From Lytechinus pictus (taxonomy: Eukaryota > Echinodermata > Echinoidea > Temnopleuroida > Toxopneustidae): a stretch of 64,000 bases of DNA. Shown here one piece after another: positions 33,314-42,654 of the stretch. Where the stretch lies: assembly GCF_037042905.1 (NCBI RefSeq), contig NC_087252.1:16984701-17048700 (forward strand). Reading direction: 5' to 3'. The notes beneath the pieces were generated by a model. The model searched no databases, was not told the DNA's origin, and saw only the letters and a program-made list of their open reading frames with translations. The first letter of the stretch is position 1; every line of letters starts with the position of its first letter. Made by a program: the position numbers and the translations under genes.

Positions 33314-34124
33314 AAGACGAGAACGCTGCTCGACCGGGCGTCGAAGCTACTGTCAGCCATAGCTCGGTGTCTATGACAGCCCAGGAACGATGTGGATGAC
33401 GGACCTGACGTAACCGAAATTGAATGTCATAGGACCGCCAATTGAAACCCCCAAAACGCACAATAGAGCGAACGATATCCATATACTTGAGGAGCTCGCG
33501 CGCACGCATATAGTGTCGCTCCAAGTATATGGACGCGTAAATAAGGAATGCAGATGTCCACTGTTCTATGCTGGCGATCACCGGAGCCTTGCTTTGGGGG
33601 CGAAGCATTAAAGCGGACCCGGTGGCACAAAGGCTGAAGGCCTGCAACTGTGATTCCTCGCTTAAGCTTTCCCTTTTAAGCAATCCACCTAACTCTACAA
33701 ATTCACCCTTCCAAATCTTCTCCTTAACACTGGAAGGCACCTCCCCGCCCAAATCATCACACACGCAGCTAAGCATATCTGGCTGCGTAGGAAAAGGGGG
33801 GTTGGGGGCTGGTGTAACATTAGCATGACTATTAAGCCCCTCAACTACAGGGGCAGGAGGGATAGAAGGGGGAGCTTGCGATTGAATTTGGGGAAGGACC
33901 TGATCTTGTGGAGAAGTCACAAGAGGCCAGGAGCCCCCCATTGTCCCGAACTCACCGTTGGTTGTCGACGCCGAACTTCCAGCAGCTGGGCTCTGCGTAG
34001 AACTAAAAACTTGGCCAACGTCTGTCTCGAGGTCGACAGGAGAAGGCTGACTGGCAGCATCTCGGACCGAACGACGAGTAGACTTCCTCTGATTTAACTT
34101 TTTGCCTTGCTTAACCTTAGGCAT
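33018..34124 (-). CDS. Gag-like nucleocapsid ORF, 368 aa
   Basis: First ORF of the retroelement, presumed to bind and package the RNA. The N-terminus is Lys/Arg-rich (residues 1-25). A Ser/Pro/Gln-rich low-complexity stretch runs to about 115. A probable helical capsid-like region covers 125-265, and an Arg/Gly/Phe-rich stretch 265-310. The C-terminus carries two zinc-binding modules: Cys320, Cys328, Cys333, His337 (CCCH spacing) and Cys339, Cys342, His347, Cys352 (CCHC-type). The ATG at 34122-34124 is the first in frame, about 215 bases inside A1. The last 296 bases overlap the RT ORF. Confidence 0.85.
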   Translation of the reverse strand: MPKVKQGKKLNQRKSTRRSVRDAASQPSPVDLETDVGQVFSSTQSPAAGSSASTTNGEFGTMGGSWPLVTSPQDQVLPQIQSQAPPSIPPAPVVEGLNSHANVTPAPNPPFPTQPDMLSCVCDDLGGEVPSSVKEKIWKGEFVELGGLLKRESLSEESQLQAFSLCATGSALMLRPQSKAPVIASIEQWTSAFLIYASIYLERHYMRARELLKYMDIVRSIVRFGGFNWRSYDIQFRLRQVRHPHRSWAVIDTELWLTVASTPGRAAFSSFGGNQPFRPYDRSFRRGSFPSSGYANRQGAIRPPGAAPAPSRSSPVMPVCFAFNAGSCQRTACRYAHRCGKCSSAAHGSHACNSAAAIAKQKPSSNSN

Positions 34125-34340
34125 GATTTAATACTTCAGGGGTGGCGAAATTAAGTCCTGAGAGCAAACTGTGACCCCAAACAGCTCAAAAGTCCAACAA
34201 ACGGATATAAACACAAATATACAGGTATGTTCCAGATAAAGAATATAAATTCTCAACTGCAAAGCGTTCATTAAGCTATATGAATGGGTTAGAATGGCAA
34301 TTAAAAGGATCACAACTAAAGAGTTCAACGAACGGATAAC

Positions 34341-34747
34341 AAAAATACAGGAAGTATGTTGCACAAAAAAGGTGAATTGAGATAAAAGATGCTTTCCAAT
34401 CGACTCCACGAAGAAGAATGCTAACTTGTTAGAAATTTGCTTTTGCCCCCTCCCGAAATTACCACGTCAGCTAACGCGATGTAGCAATTTTAGCCACGCC
34501 TCCTTGTAATGTCCGAAAAATACCAAAATTCGCAACGCAACATTTTTTGGCCACGCCTCCTAGTGAAGTCCGACAAAATACCATATTTGGCATCGCAACA
34601 TATCTCCGCCAGGGCAAAGGAATTCGCCTGACCAGGCACCTTGTGAAACACCTGTTACGTACCGCTGACGGGATATGTTGTTGTCCAGCTAGTCTGACCC
34701 GAGATAACCTCTCATTAACTTGCTTCGCACGTTAAGAGGTATTATCT
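34341..34747 (-). repeat. Split direct repeat A1 (407 bp)
   Basis: Outer 5' repeat of the element in its own sense, apparently identical to A2. The promoter is expected in or near it, but no core motif is assigned. Confidence 0.92.
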
Positions 34748-34850
34748 AATTTCTCTCAATGTATTGTCCCCTTTCTGATGAACGCATGCACTCAGTCTTC
34801 TTATAGCTGGGATCCAACTTCGGCACGCGGCTGTTCATTAACTCATCTGC
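34748..34850. repeat. Right arm of the flanking inverted repeat
   Basis: Reverse-complement partner of 27496-27615. Together with the hairpin at 27620-27674 it shows that the retroelement sits inside a pre-existing palindromic sequence. Confidence 0.85.
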
Positions 34851-34940
34851 AAAAAATAAAGAAAAAAAGAAGACAAATTTATACTAAGAAAGAACAAGAG
34901 CAGTGAAAGAAAAAGAGAGTAGTGTATCCAAAAGTGAGAC

Positions 34941-35076
34941 CTGGGGCCCGATACACAAAACTTAGCAATGATCGTAGAACATTTTTCTACGATTGATTCC
35001 ATAGACTACAATGTACAATCAATCGTAGAAATCAAGCGTACGATCAATCGCTAACCTTTGTGTTATGGTACCCAGG
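34941..35076. repeat. 136-bp MITE with CTGGGGCCCG ends
   Basis: The ends are CCTGGGGCCCGATACACAAA and the complement of CCTGGGTACCATAACACAAA. The arms include 'gcaatgatcgtagaac' and 'aatcaatcgtagaaatc'. It is the same family as 38763-38898 but in the opposite orientation. Confidence 0.85.
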
Positions 35077-35518
35077 ATCGTGTAAACCCTTCATATTCCA
35101 CTGGGAAAAGTCAAAGATAACATACATTATCATCTACATGTATAAAGAGTGTTTTAGCGATGCTTTAAAACGCGTATTTCGGTCTGCATCAATTGCCTGT
35201 GCAGTATCAGAGGGTATCCATAAAAGGACCGAAATCCGAAGAGTATCCCATTGGCTCCTAAACAAAATTTGTTATTGAATATGAGATTGTATTTAACAGT
35301 ATAGTGCGCATGCGCGAAATATACATCGTAGCAATGAAAGCAATGCGATGCGCAGCAAGAGCACAACGACACTCAATTACGTCATAATGGACTACATGCA
35401 AGTCGCATGTCAACGACCAAATTTTATCTTATGAAGTGATGATGCCATTATGCGATAAGTGATATGACTTGTTAAATCAAATTTCTCTCTCCTTTTGATT
35501 GGGAGGGGTGGGATGGAT
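35077..35518. other. No gene seen
   Basis: AT-rich sequence with a 72-residue ORF on each strand, neither with recognisable features. Confidence 0.45.
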
Positions 35519-35678
35519 GATAATAATTATATTGGATGGCTTTATTTCATGGAATACCAGAAATATTCCACTTGTTAGGGCCAATATTCCACTCATCTAC
35601 GGTTCGTGGAATATTTGCCCTAACTTGTAATATTTCTGGTATTCCATTCTGAGCCATCCAATATAATATAATTATTCT
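35519..35678. repeat. 160-bp palindromic MITE
   Basis: The left arm 'ttatattggatggct' and 'ggaataccagaaatattcca' pair with the right arm at 35625-35678 ('ttctggtattccattctgag', 'ccatccaatataa'). The loop is about 20 bases. Confidence 0.85.
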
Positions 35679-36579
35679 CGTCTTGCTTCTCCTCCTCCCA
35701 CCCGGAACCAAAATACCAAAGTGCACCCTCTGGTTCTATAATAGGTGAACAAATATATAACCTGATGACTTTTCATCGGTTTGTTGATTCAGAGCGTCCA
35801 AACTGCTAATAAATGCTTGGAAATGTGAATTATGTTGGATTTATCAGCTGCGGAATCAGTTTGTAGTGACGCCATATTGGCAATAATGGTGTAAGTCATT
35901 ATTCCTTGGTCTGCGCCACCCCTTCCCATCCGACTCTCCGGCCCCCGCATTTATTCCTTTCAGATGCGGCCGCTGAAATTACATATTGATGAGATTTGAT
36001 GAATAATAATTAACATGAATAACAATAACAAGTATAATAATGATTATTATAGAAATAATAATATTTATAATGAAAACAATATCAATGATAATGAAAATAA
36101 TAGTAATGATAATAATAATATTATAATAATAATAACGATAATAAGATTAATGATAATCACAATAATACTAATAATAGTAATAATAATAATAATAATAATA
36201 ATCATCATCCTCATCATCATCATTATAATTAAAGCAAGAAATCTAAACCAAGACCGGAAAATAACAACGTCGTTTTTTCAAGCAAGTGTACAAAAAACAA
36301 GACTAACATTGTCAGTCGAAGGTTGATCTGCATCGGTGAATCACAATTTCACTGATCGAAGAATGGACCTATTGGAGATGGAGAATCATCGGATAATGAA
36401 TTCACTATTTATGTGACTGTTACTGTTCCCTGAAAGCATTCCCTTCATATTTATTGGCTTTAATAATCATATCGCGTGCAGCCGTCAATCAAGGCATGAG
36501 TTGAAAGAAACAGTTCGCGACAAGACAATAGCGTATATTTTAGCATCCACTCCGTAGACGCTTTCGGCAACATAGAGAA
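35679..36579. other. No gene seen; AAT/ATA-rich simple sequence
   Basis: Bases 36003-36230 are a degenerate AAT/ATA/ATC trinucleotide array that yields an Asn/Ile-only ORF. The rest is AT-rich without recognised features. Confidence 0.6.
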
Positions 36580-36840
36580 TATATTGGAAATGGCCTTCAA
36601 ATCACAAAGGACAGGTTAGAGGTTATTGTCGAAAGTTTGAGGACCGGGATAGCACATTGTCTCAGGACTCGGACCAGACAAGAAATTGCAAATATTTTTT
36701 TCTATACAGAGTCGAGGACGACACTGCTGTTTTGATTCACAAATTATCGACAAATGCTGCTTTGTTTTGTACGGTTTTTTGACAATTTATTCTCTGCGAT
36801 ATAGAAAACGTCTGCGAAGTGATGGCTAAAATGCCCTATT
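36580..36840 (+). repeat. Copy of a 260-bp repeat also in the cyclase intron 1
   Basis: Collinear with 42880-43420: 'attgtcgaaagttt', 'gaggaccgggatagcacat', 'actgctgttttgattcac' and 'gcgtctgcgaagtgatg' occur in the same order. This copy lacks the MITE that splits the other one at 43032-43265. Confidence 0.75.
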
Positions 36841-37956
36841 GATATTGCTCAATGCACGGAAGAGGAACAATATATTAAGGCCACCGCACAACTTACGACT
36901 GTTCGCGATCCGATTTTGAAACAGATCGCACTTTGCTCATTTTCCGAAAATGTGAATGGAAAATATCATTTTATTTGAGGTTAAAATTAATTGAAAGAAT
37001 ACTATTATAACCATTATGAAAGATTGCAAGCCTTTATTTTGGAGTAAAGGCCAAATTAGCTTCAAATCGTAGCCAATCGTACGACTGCTATGACGTAATT
37101 ACGACTAGATATTAAATTCGCTATTATTCTAAGAAGGATAATAGCATTGTCACAGATTTTTACGTAGGTATTCGTGCGATGATTTAGAACATTACACAGT
37201 AAGATATTCCATGTTTCAATAATACCATCAAATTCTACTACGTTTTATTCCAAACTCGGGTCCCAGACCAATCGTAAGGTGTGCGGTCGCCTTTAAAGGG
37301 CAAACAAACCAGCAGCATTAACAGCTCCACCTCAAGTCCTCAACTTATCTAGACAGGTTTATTACCAATAATGCAACATTCTGAGCAGTGTAGTCTTGAA
37401 ATGTAAACCCACATGAGTGATAAATCTCTACTTTACTCCCTAATATATTCATTTAACATTAGTTATGATACACGTAGCAGGTATCTTTCTTTTAAAAACA
37501 TGTTAATTTCTCTATACAAATACAATTATAGGCTGATTTATCATCTGTCAATAACAATAGTTTTTCAAAAGGCATATTTCAAGACTAGCAATTTATAACA
37601 CACAGGCAATGAGAGACAACACACCATGGAAAAAAGTTGTGTTGTTCAGCTTTACCTTTGCTAGTCTTAATTCCATGTGTTTTTAATTGGGAAATTGTAT
37701 GCATATTTCAAGAAAGAGGTAATATTGTGCATGGTCTTTTATAATTTATTTATATATTTATTTATTTTATTTGTTTATTTATCTATTTGTTTATTTATGT
37801 TTTTGTTGAAATTGTTATTGTGCATGCGCAGAAGTTTGCGGATCGAATAATAACACACTTTTGCTGTTTCAAATCTGATTGTTCTTTGAAAGGCAAATTA
37901 TTCTGAAACATTGCACCAGCAAACAAAAACCAAGATCAGTAAAACCGATCGTTTTG
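36841..37956. other. No gene seen
   Basis: AT-rich DNA with TTTAT-rich low complexity near 37745-37805. No exon is recognised. Confidence 0.45.
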
Positions 37957-38518
37957 TTAAAGGAGAATGAAACCCTTGAGACCAGCTGAATCCATATCAA
38001 AGAGAAAAATCAGAGAAACATATTGTTGAAAGTTTGTGGAAGATTGAATGAATAATAAGAAAGTTATGAGCATTTGAATATTGAGATCACTAATGCCATG
38101 TAGATCCTCCCATTGGCAATGCGACCAAGATCTGTGATGTCACACACGTACAACTCCCTCATTACTTTAGTACTTATTTCACTTATATTCTCACTTTTAT
38201 AGAGGTTATAGTTTTACAGAGGTTTCACAACATTATATCATTGATGAATCATTTGTCATATGATTAGAATGAGCAAAAAGATATGTTTTGGGGTATATTT
38301 TCAGTGTCCAAAAGGGGAAAGTTGTTCATCTGTGACATCATAGATCTTGGTCGCATTTACAATGGGAGGATCTCCATAGCATTAGTGATCTCGACATTCA
38401 AATGCTCATAACTCTTCTACTGCTAGTCGTATTTTACTCAAACTTTTGTTGATCTTATTCTTTGATTTTTCTGCTTTCACAAAATCTAACTTGCTCCAAG
38501 AGTTTCATTCTCCTTTAA
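37957..38518. mobile_element. 562-bp foldback MITE with TTAAAGGAGAATGAAAC ends
   Basis: Seventeen-base perfect terminal inverted repeats (TTAAAGGAGAATGAAAC and its complement). The arms continue through 'gagaaaaatcag', 'cattagtgatctcgac' and 'gatcttggtcgca' on each side. It is non-coding. Confidence 0.9.
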
Positions 38519-38651
38519 TGATCTGATAGGCCTTGGTAATCGCCATTGTCGGAACACCTACATGTTCTCATTAAGACGCAGATAATCATGAGGATCTCCT
38601 TCGATCGAACCTAGTGTCAATCTGCAAATGTTCTCAGTATCTTCTTTCAGA

Positions 38652-38767
38652 CCTGGGCTCCGTATCACAAAGGTTTGCGATGAATTGCAAATATAAAAGA
38701 ACATTGATATTGATTGGTCAGTTCATTTAGCGATTGATCGCTAATCTTTGTGTTATGGAGCCCTGGG
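38652..38767. repeat. MITE of the CCTGGG family, first of an adjacent pair
   Basis: The ends are CCTGGGCTCCGTATCACAAA and the complement of CCAGGGCTCCATAACACAAA. The inner arms are 'gcgatgaattgc' and 'gcgattgatcgc'. It shares its last bases with the next element. Confidence 0.75.
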
Positions 38768-38898
38768 TCCCGTAACACAAAGGTTAGCGATTGGTCGTAC
38801 GCTTGATTTTCACGATTGATTGTACATTGTAGTCAATGGAATCAATCGTAGAAAAATGTTCTACGATCATTGCTAAGCTTTGTGTTACGGGCCCCTGG
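38763..38898. repeat. MITE of the CCTGGG family, second of the pair
   Basis: The ends are CTGGGTCCCGTAACACAAA and the complement of CCAGGGGCCCGTAACACAAA. The interior is the reverse complement of the copy at 34941-35076. Confidence 0.85.
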
Positions 38899-41800
38899 TC
38901 GAAGATTGCGTGCATTTTTTTATTTCTCTTTCTTACATGGACGTTGGCATTGACTACACTGTCGTATATTAGTCGAATTCCCGACATTTTCCTCCCCGCA
39001 CCTGATAACTCCATATGGGATCCATCTTATTACCATTAATTACCCTACCTTAGAATTGTTCGGGGGTAAGTCAGGTAAGTTGAGCTCGCGGGTAAGCTGA
39101 GCCACCCTTTTGTGATGAAAAAACCCCGCTAATTTGCTAAATTATGATATTGAGGACATCTATTCAAATCACTGGCGGACAATTTTCACATAATGGGCCA
39201 AGAATGGGAATAAATTTGTAGTTATTTTCCTAATTTCACAATTTTAGCGTGGATATTACATGATTTTATCTTCCCACTTGAGATCAATCAAAATTGCTTA
39301 TTATAAACGGATGATATATATTTAAGGGGATTTTCTGAAATGAAAGGTAATTGCCCAGGCATTGCAATATGTTAATCAAAATAAATAGTAATTCATTAAG
39401 AGTTAAATTTATTTTAGTTTAATTGTCCAGTGGATATTCTGTTTATTTTAACATAAAGTATCATCATGTAAAACGTATTGTATCAACATGTAAATATAAA
39501 AAGACTTCACTTTTCATGAATAATTGATTAATTCATAGTCATAAAATTGCTCGCTTAAAAACATACGTTTCGAGTGACTTGCAGATGTTTTGATAGCTAT
39601 TGATAGCTATTGCTATCATTGTCATCTTTGATATGAGTAAAAAGACAAATGAAACATAAGTAATACCCTCAAAATTACCCCCCAAAACAAAATATATAAA
39701 AATATCGCAGATTTTCAAGTTTGAAAAAGTTTCATCATTATCTTTCTAACTCTAAACGTCAGAAATATTATATTTTCCATTGTTTCTTTTCTTGCCCATG
39801 TTTTTACCCTGTACTATTCGGTAGAGATATGGTACTACATGGTAAACAAATCACATTTGCTTACCTTTCTAGCAATCTGAGTGACAGCCAGTGAGTAACT
39901 GGCGGATTTCACCGGAAAATAAAATTTTAAAAACGAAAAAGAGAAAAGGGAGATAGAAAGTAAGGGAAAGGGAAAGGGAAAGAAAAGGAGGAAAAAGAGG
40001 AAAGAAGAAAAAAGGGAAAGGAAAAGAGTGAAAAGAAAATCTGAGTGACAGTCAGTAACGTAACATGCGGCCCCCCTGGCGGATTTCACCGGGGAAAAAG
40101 GAAAAAAGAGAAAAGGGAAAAAAGAAAGGGGAAAGGAAAACGGAAGGAAAGCAGAAAATCGAAGAGAAGAAGAACATGTAAGAAAGAACAAATAATTCCG
40201 AAATACTAATTCATTAGCACGATTAGTGAAAAAGGGAAATAATCCAAACGATGACAGAATGCAAACATAAGCGGGAAAAGAAAGTGGGATTGAATGAGCA
40301 ATTAGATAAATTGGAAAATGAAGATAAGGGATAAAAATAAACCTTAATAACACGGGAAGACAGATGGGCGACCTAAGCTTGCTAAATTGTATGCAATGGT
40401 CGCAATCAGGACATAAAAGTCCTCAGCCAACATGGCAAAAGCCTAGACATATCCCCTATTATACGTTATATGTCCCTACCTATATAAGTAAAGCTGTGAC
40501 GCTGGCAAAAGTTACCGCAATGCCTTTTTATGTTTACTTTGGCTAAACCTCCGAAGCTACGGGGGGCTCTACCCCGGACCCCATGCAGTAGGGGCTCTTC
40601 ATCTGTAACCTTCAAAGGGCTCTATAACTTGCCCCCTATATCATATATATGGACCCTTCCTGCATTTATATGCTTTATGTTGAGTTACTGGCGTACATGG
40701 GGGTGGGGGAGGGGTGGTTCCACAGCCAAGGGTAAATACAAGAAAATCAGGGAGGCATGCAAGGAAATGAATGGACAACAATAAATATTTTAATTTTGCT
40801 TAATATAATGAAAAATCTATCACATAAAAAAATATTCATTTCAAAATACCAATTTCTTTCTGGCTCGCCTCGCTCGCTGGCGACTTAAATAATTTAAAAT
40901 TTGCTATGTTGTGCCCCCTCAAAATATATAGTTTTTTACGCAACTGCGTTGACTTAATGTGTTGTGTAAAAGCTTTATGTGATAACCGCGATTGGATTAA
41001 AAATAGCTGCCATCTGTAAAGTTTAAAATGGCTTTAATAACAAGAGGTTCCGGGGGCTCCGCCCCGGACTCCACCCGCATGGCACTGGTGTACATATGGA
41101 AGGGTTTGGGCAACCAAGAAAAAAAATAAAAAGAGGAAAGAAAGCAAAGGAAAAGCCTAAGATAATAATATGTTATTTTTGTAATATCATGTCTAAGTTA
41201 GAATCACATGGGACTTGTATTAACATGATTAAGCAGCCTTTTGCCACACGCGCAATGCTCTACCCCCTCTCTTTTTACTCATCACAATACTTAATGTTCG
41301 CGCACAATCCTAAAAAATCCTGTTCACAGTGGTGCAGGAACCCCCCCCCCAAAAAAAAAAAAAAAAATGAAAGAAACGGAAAGGAAAGAGAGGAGGGTGA
41401 AATATGCTATTATTTGATTTTTGTAATAGAAATGTCATTTTTTCTCCGTTTAAATAAATTATGCCTGATACGCCACATCTGGCCCACTTTCAAAATGTTT
41501 GCCTCATTACGCCACTGCCTGTTCATACCATGATATGACCGGGAAATGTTTGGCTCTTGCCCCCCCCCCCCCCCCCCTGCTCGCCACCGACCCCTTTTAC
41601 TCCCCTGGTGACAGCAATGTTTTTGGTTTTGTTTTGTTTAGGTTTCCGTTTCCTCAAAGCTATCCATATCAAGCAAAACCCTAATTGTATAATACAAAAC
41701 AGGCGTATATCCTGACTAGAGACAGAGTAATTTAAACATGAAGGAAATCCCAATCCACTTCGACACAATTTATTTTTTATCCTATGCTAAGTTATTGTGA

Positions 41801-42436
41801 CTAAGAAAAAAAATGAGTAAATTTTATTCAGTGTCATGAGCTTGTCAATTTTCATAATCTTATCCTCGGTACAATCCATTGATGGGCAGTCTGTCACTTA
41901 TGGGACTTAATTAAACTATAACTACCGACAAAAAGTACAGGTATCAAGAACAATCGCAAATTCTATAAATTTTCGGACGTTATTGTGTCAAAAAAGAAAG
42001 AAAAGAATAAAAAACTCTCCATTCTTCCCTCGTCCCTCTCTCTCTCCTTCTCACTATCACAAAGTATACATCTTCAACATGTTTTTTTATGAAGGCTTTA
42101 TTATAAATTGATTACTAACAGTTGAGGTAAATAGATATAATTTTTCAAATCTTTATACATACATCATGTATATCTTTTGTTTCAACAACACTTTCTTTTT
42201 ATATATCCTTGTACTGCTGGCCCCATGATCATAATTTTATTCGACAGATAGTATGCTCTGCTCATGTTTTTTTGGTGCACTTTGCGTGCAGAGTAATTCA
42301 TTGGTATAATGTGATCTCGGGCTTGTTCTATCATATACATTGGATGGACAGTCCAACTGTAATAATGCTTTACCAACCCTTATGCCATTCAGCATCGTTG
42401 CGCATTAATATGGCACAGTCACAACAACGATACTGA
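38899..42436. other. No gene seen; purine tract and degenerate repeats
   Basis: Bases 39930-40165 are an almost pure GA-rich tract (plus strand) behind the 172-residue minus ORF, which is an artefact. Degenerate 'cgaagctacggggggctctaccccgg'-type repeats occur at 40550 and 41045, split by AT-rich DNA. Homopolymer C runs lie near 41341 and 41560. The last 200 bases are the putative upstream region of the cyclase gene, with no clear TATA box. Confidence 0.5.
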
Positions 42437-42654
42437 ACTCAATCCGACCGTTGAGTTGCCAAAAGAGATAACGTAATGGCTTGGATCGGACCGGAGTGGA
42501 GTCGGCTTCGTTGCGAGTTGTGACCGAGGCATCATGTCAAGTATCGTCAACCCGCTACAATAAAAGCGTTGTCAATGTTACGGGTCAACCAAACCAGAAG
42601 GATATCGTACGGAGAACAGACGAAGGGAATCTCACATGCAGCGATAGCAAAATG
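42437..42654 (+). other. GUCY1B2: Predicted exon 1 of the cyclase gene: 5' UTR ending in the start codon
   Basis: Relatively GC-rich sequence that ends AAAATG followed by a consensus donor, GTAAGA (42655-42660). Joining this ATG to the exon starting at 44296 gives M-Y-G, the conserved N-terminus of the beta subunits. The ATG has a favourable A at position -3. One upstream out-of-frame ATG (42475) opens a short uORF that closes before it. The 5' limit of the exon is not defined. Confidence 0.6.

Larger units (their letters stand above)
27677..34747 (-). mobile_element. Complete DIRS-order (Ngaro/PAT-like) retrotransposon, 7071 bp
   Basis: In the minus-strand sense the order is A1 (34341-34747), gag-like ORF, RT-RNase H ORF, tyrosine recombinase ORF, B1 (28954-29565), A2 (28553-28959), a 264-bp spacer and B2 (27677-28288). 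Split direct repeats of the form A1-ORFs-B1-A2-B2 plus a tyrosine recombinase in place of a DDE integrase define this group (family knowledge). No methyltransferase ORF is seen, which favours Ngaro over DIRS/PAT. A1/A2 (407 bp) and B1/B2 (612 bp) have equal lengths and show no difference in my reading. All three ORFs are open. The copy is therefore young and may be competent. No target duplication is visible, as expected for a tyrosine recombinase. Confidence 0.93.

Noticed and set aside
31111..34097. Plus-strand ORFs opposite the retroelement genes
   Set aside because: They are antisense shadows of the gag, RT and recombinase ORFs, which carry all the conserved motifs.
36015..36326. 103-residue Asn/Ile-rich ORF
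   Set aside because: It is a trinucleotide microsatellite in translation.
39835..40353. 172-residue minus-strand ORF
   Set aside because: The reading frame is produced by a GA/CT-rich tract (Phe/Ser/Leu only).
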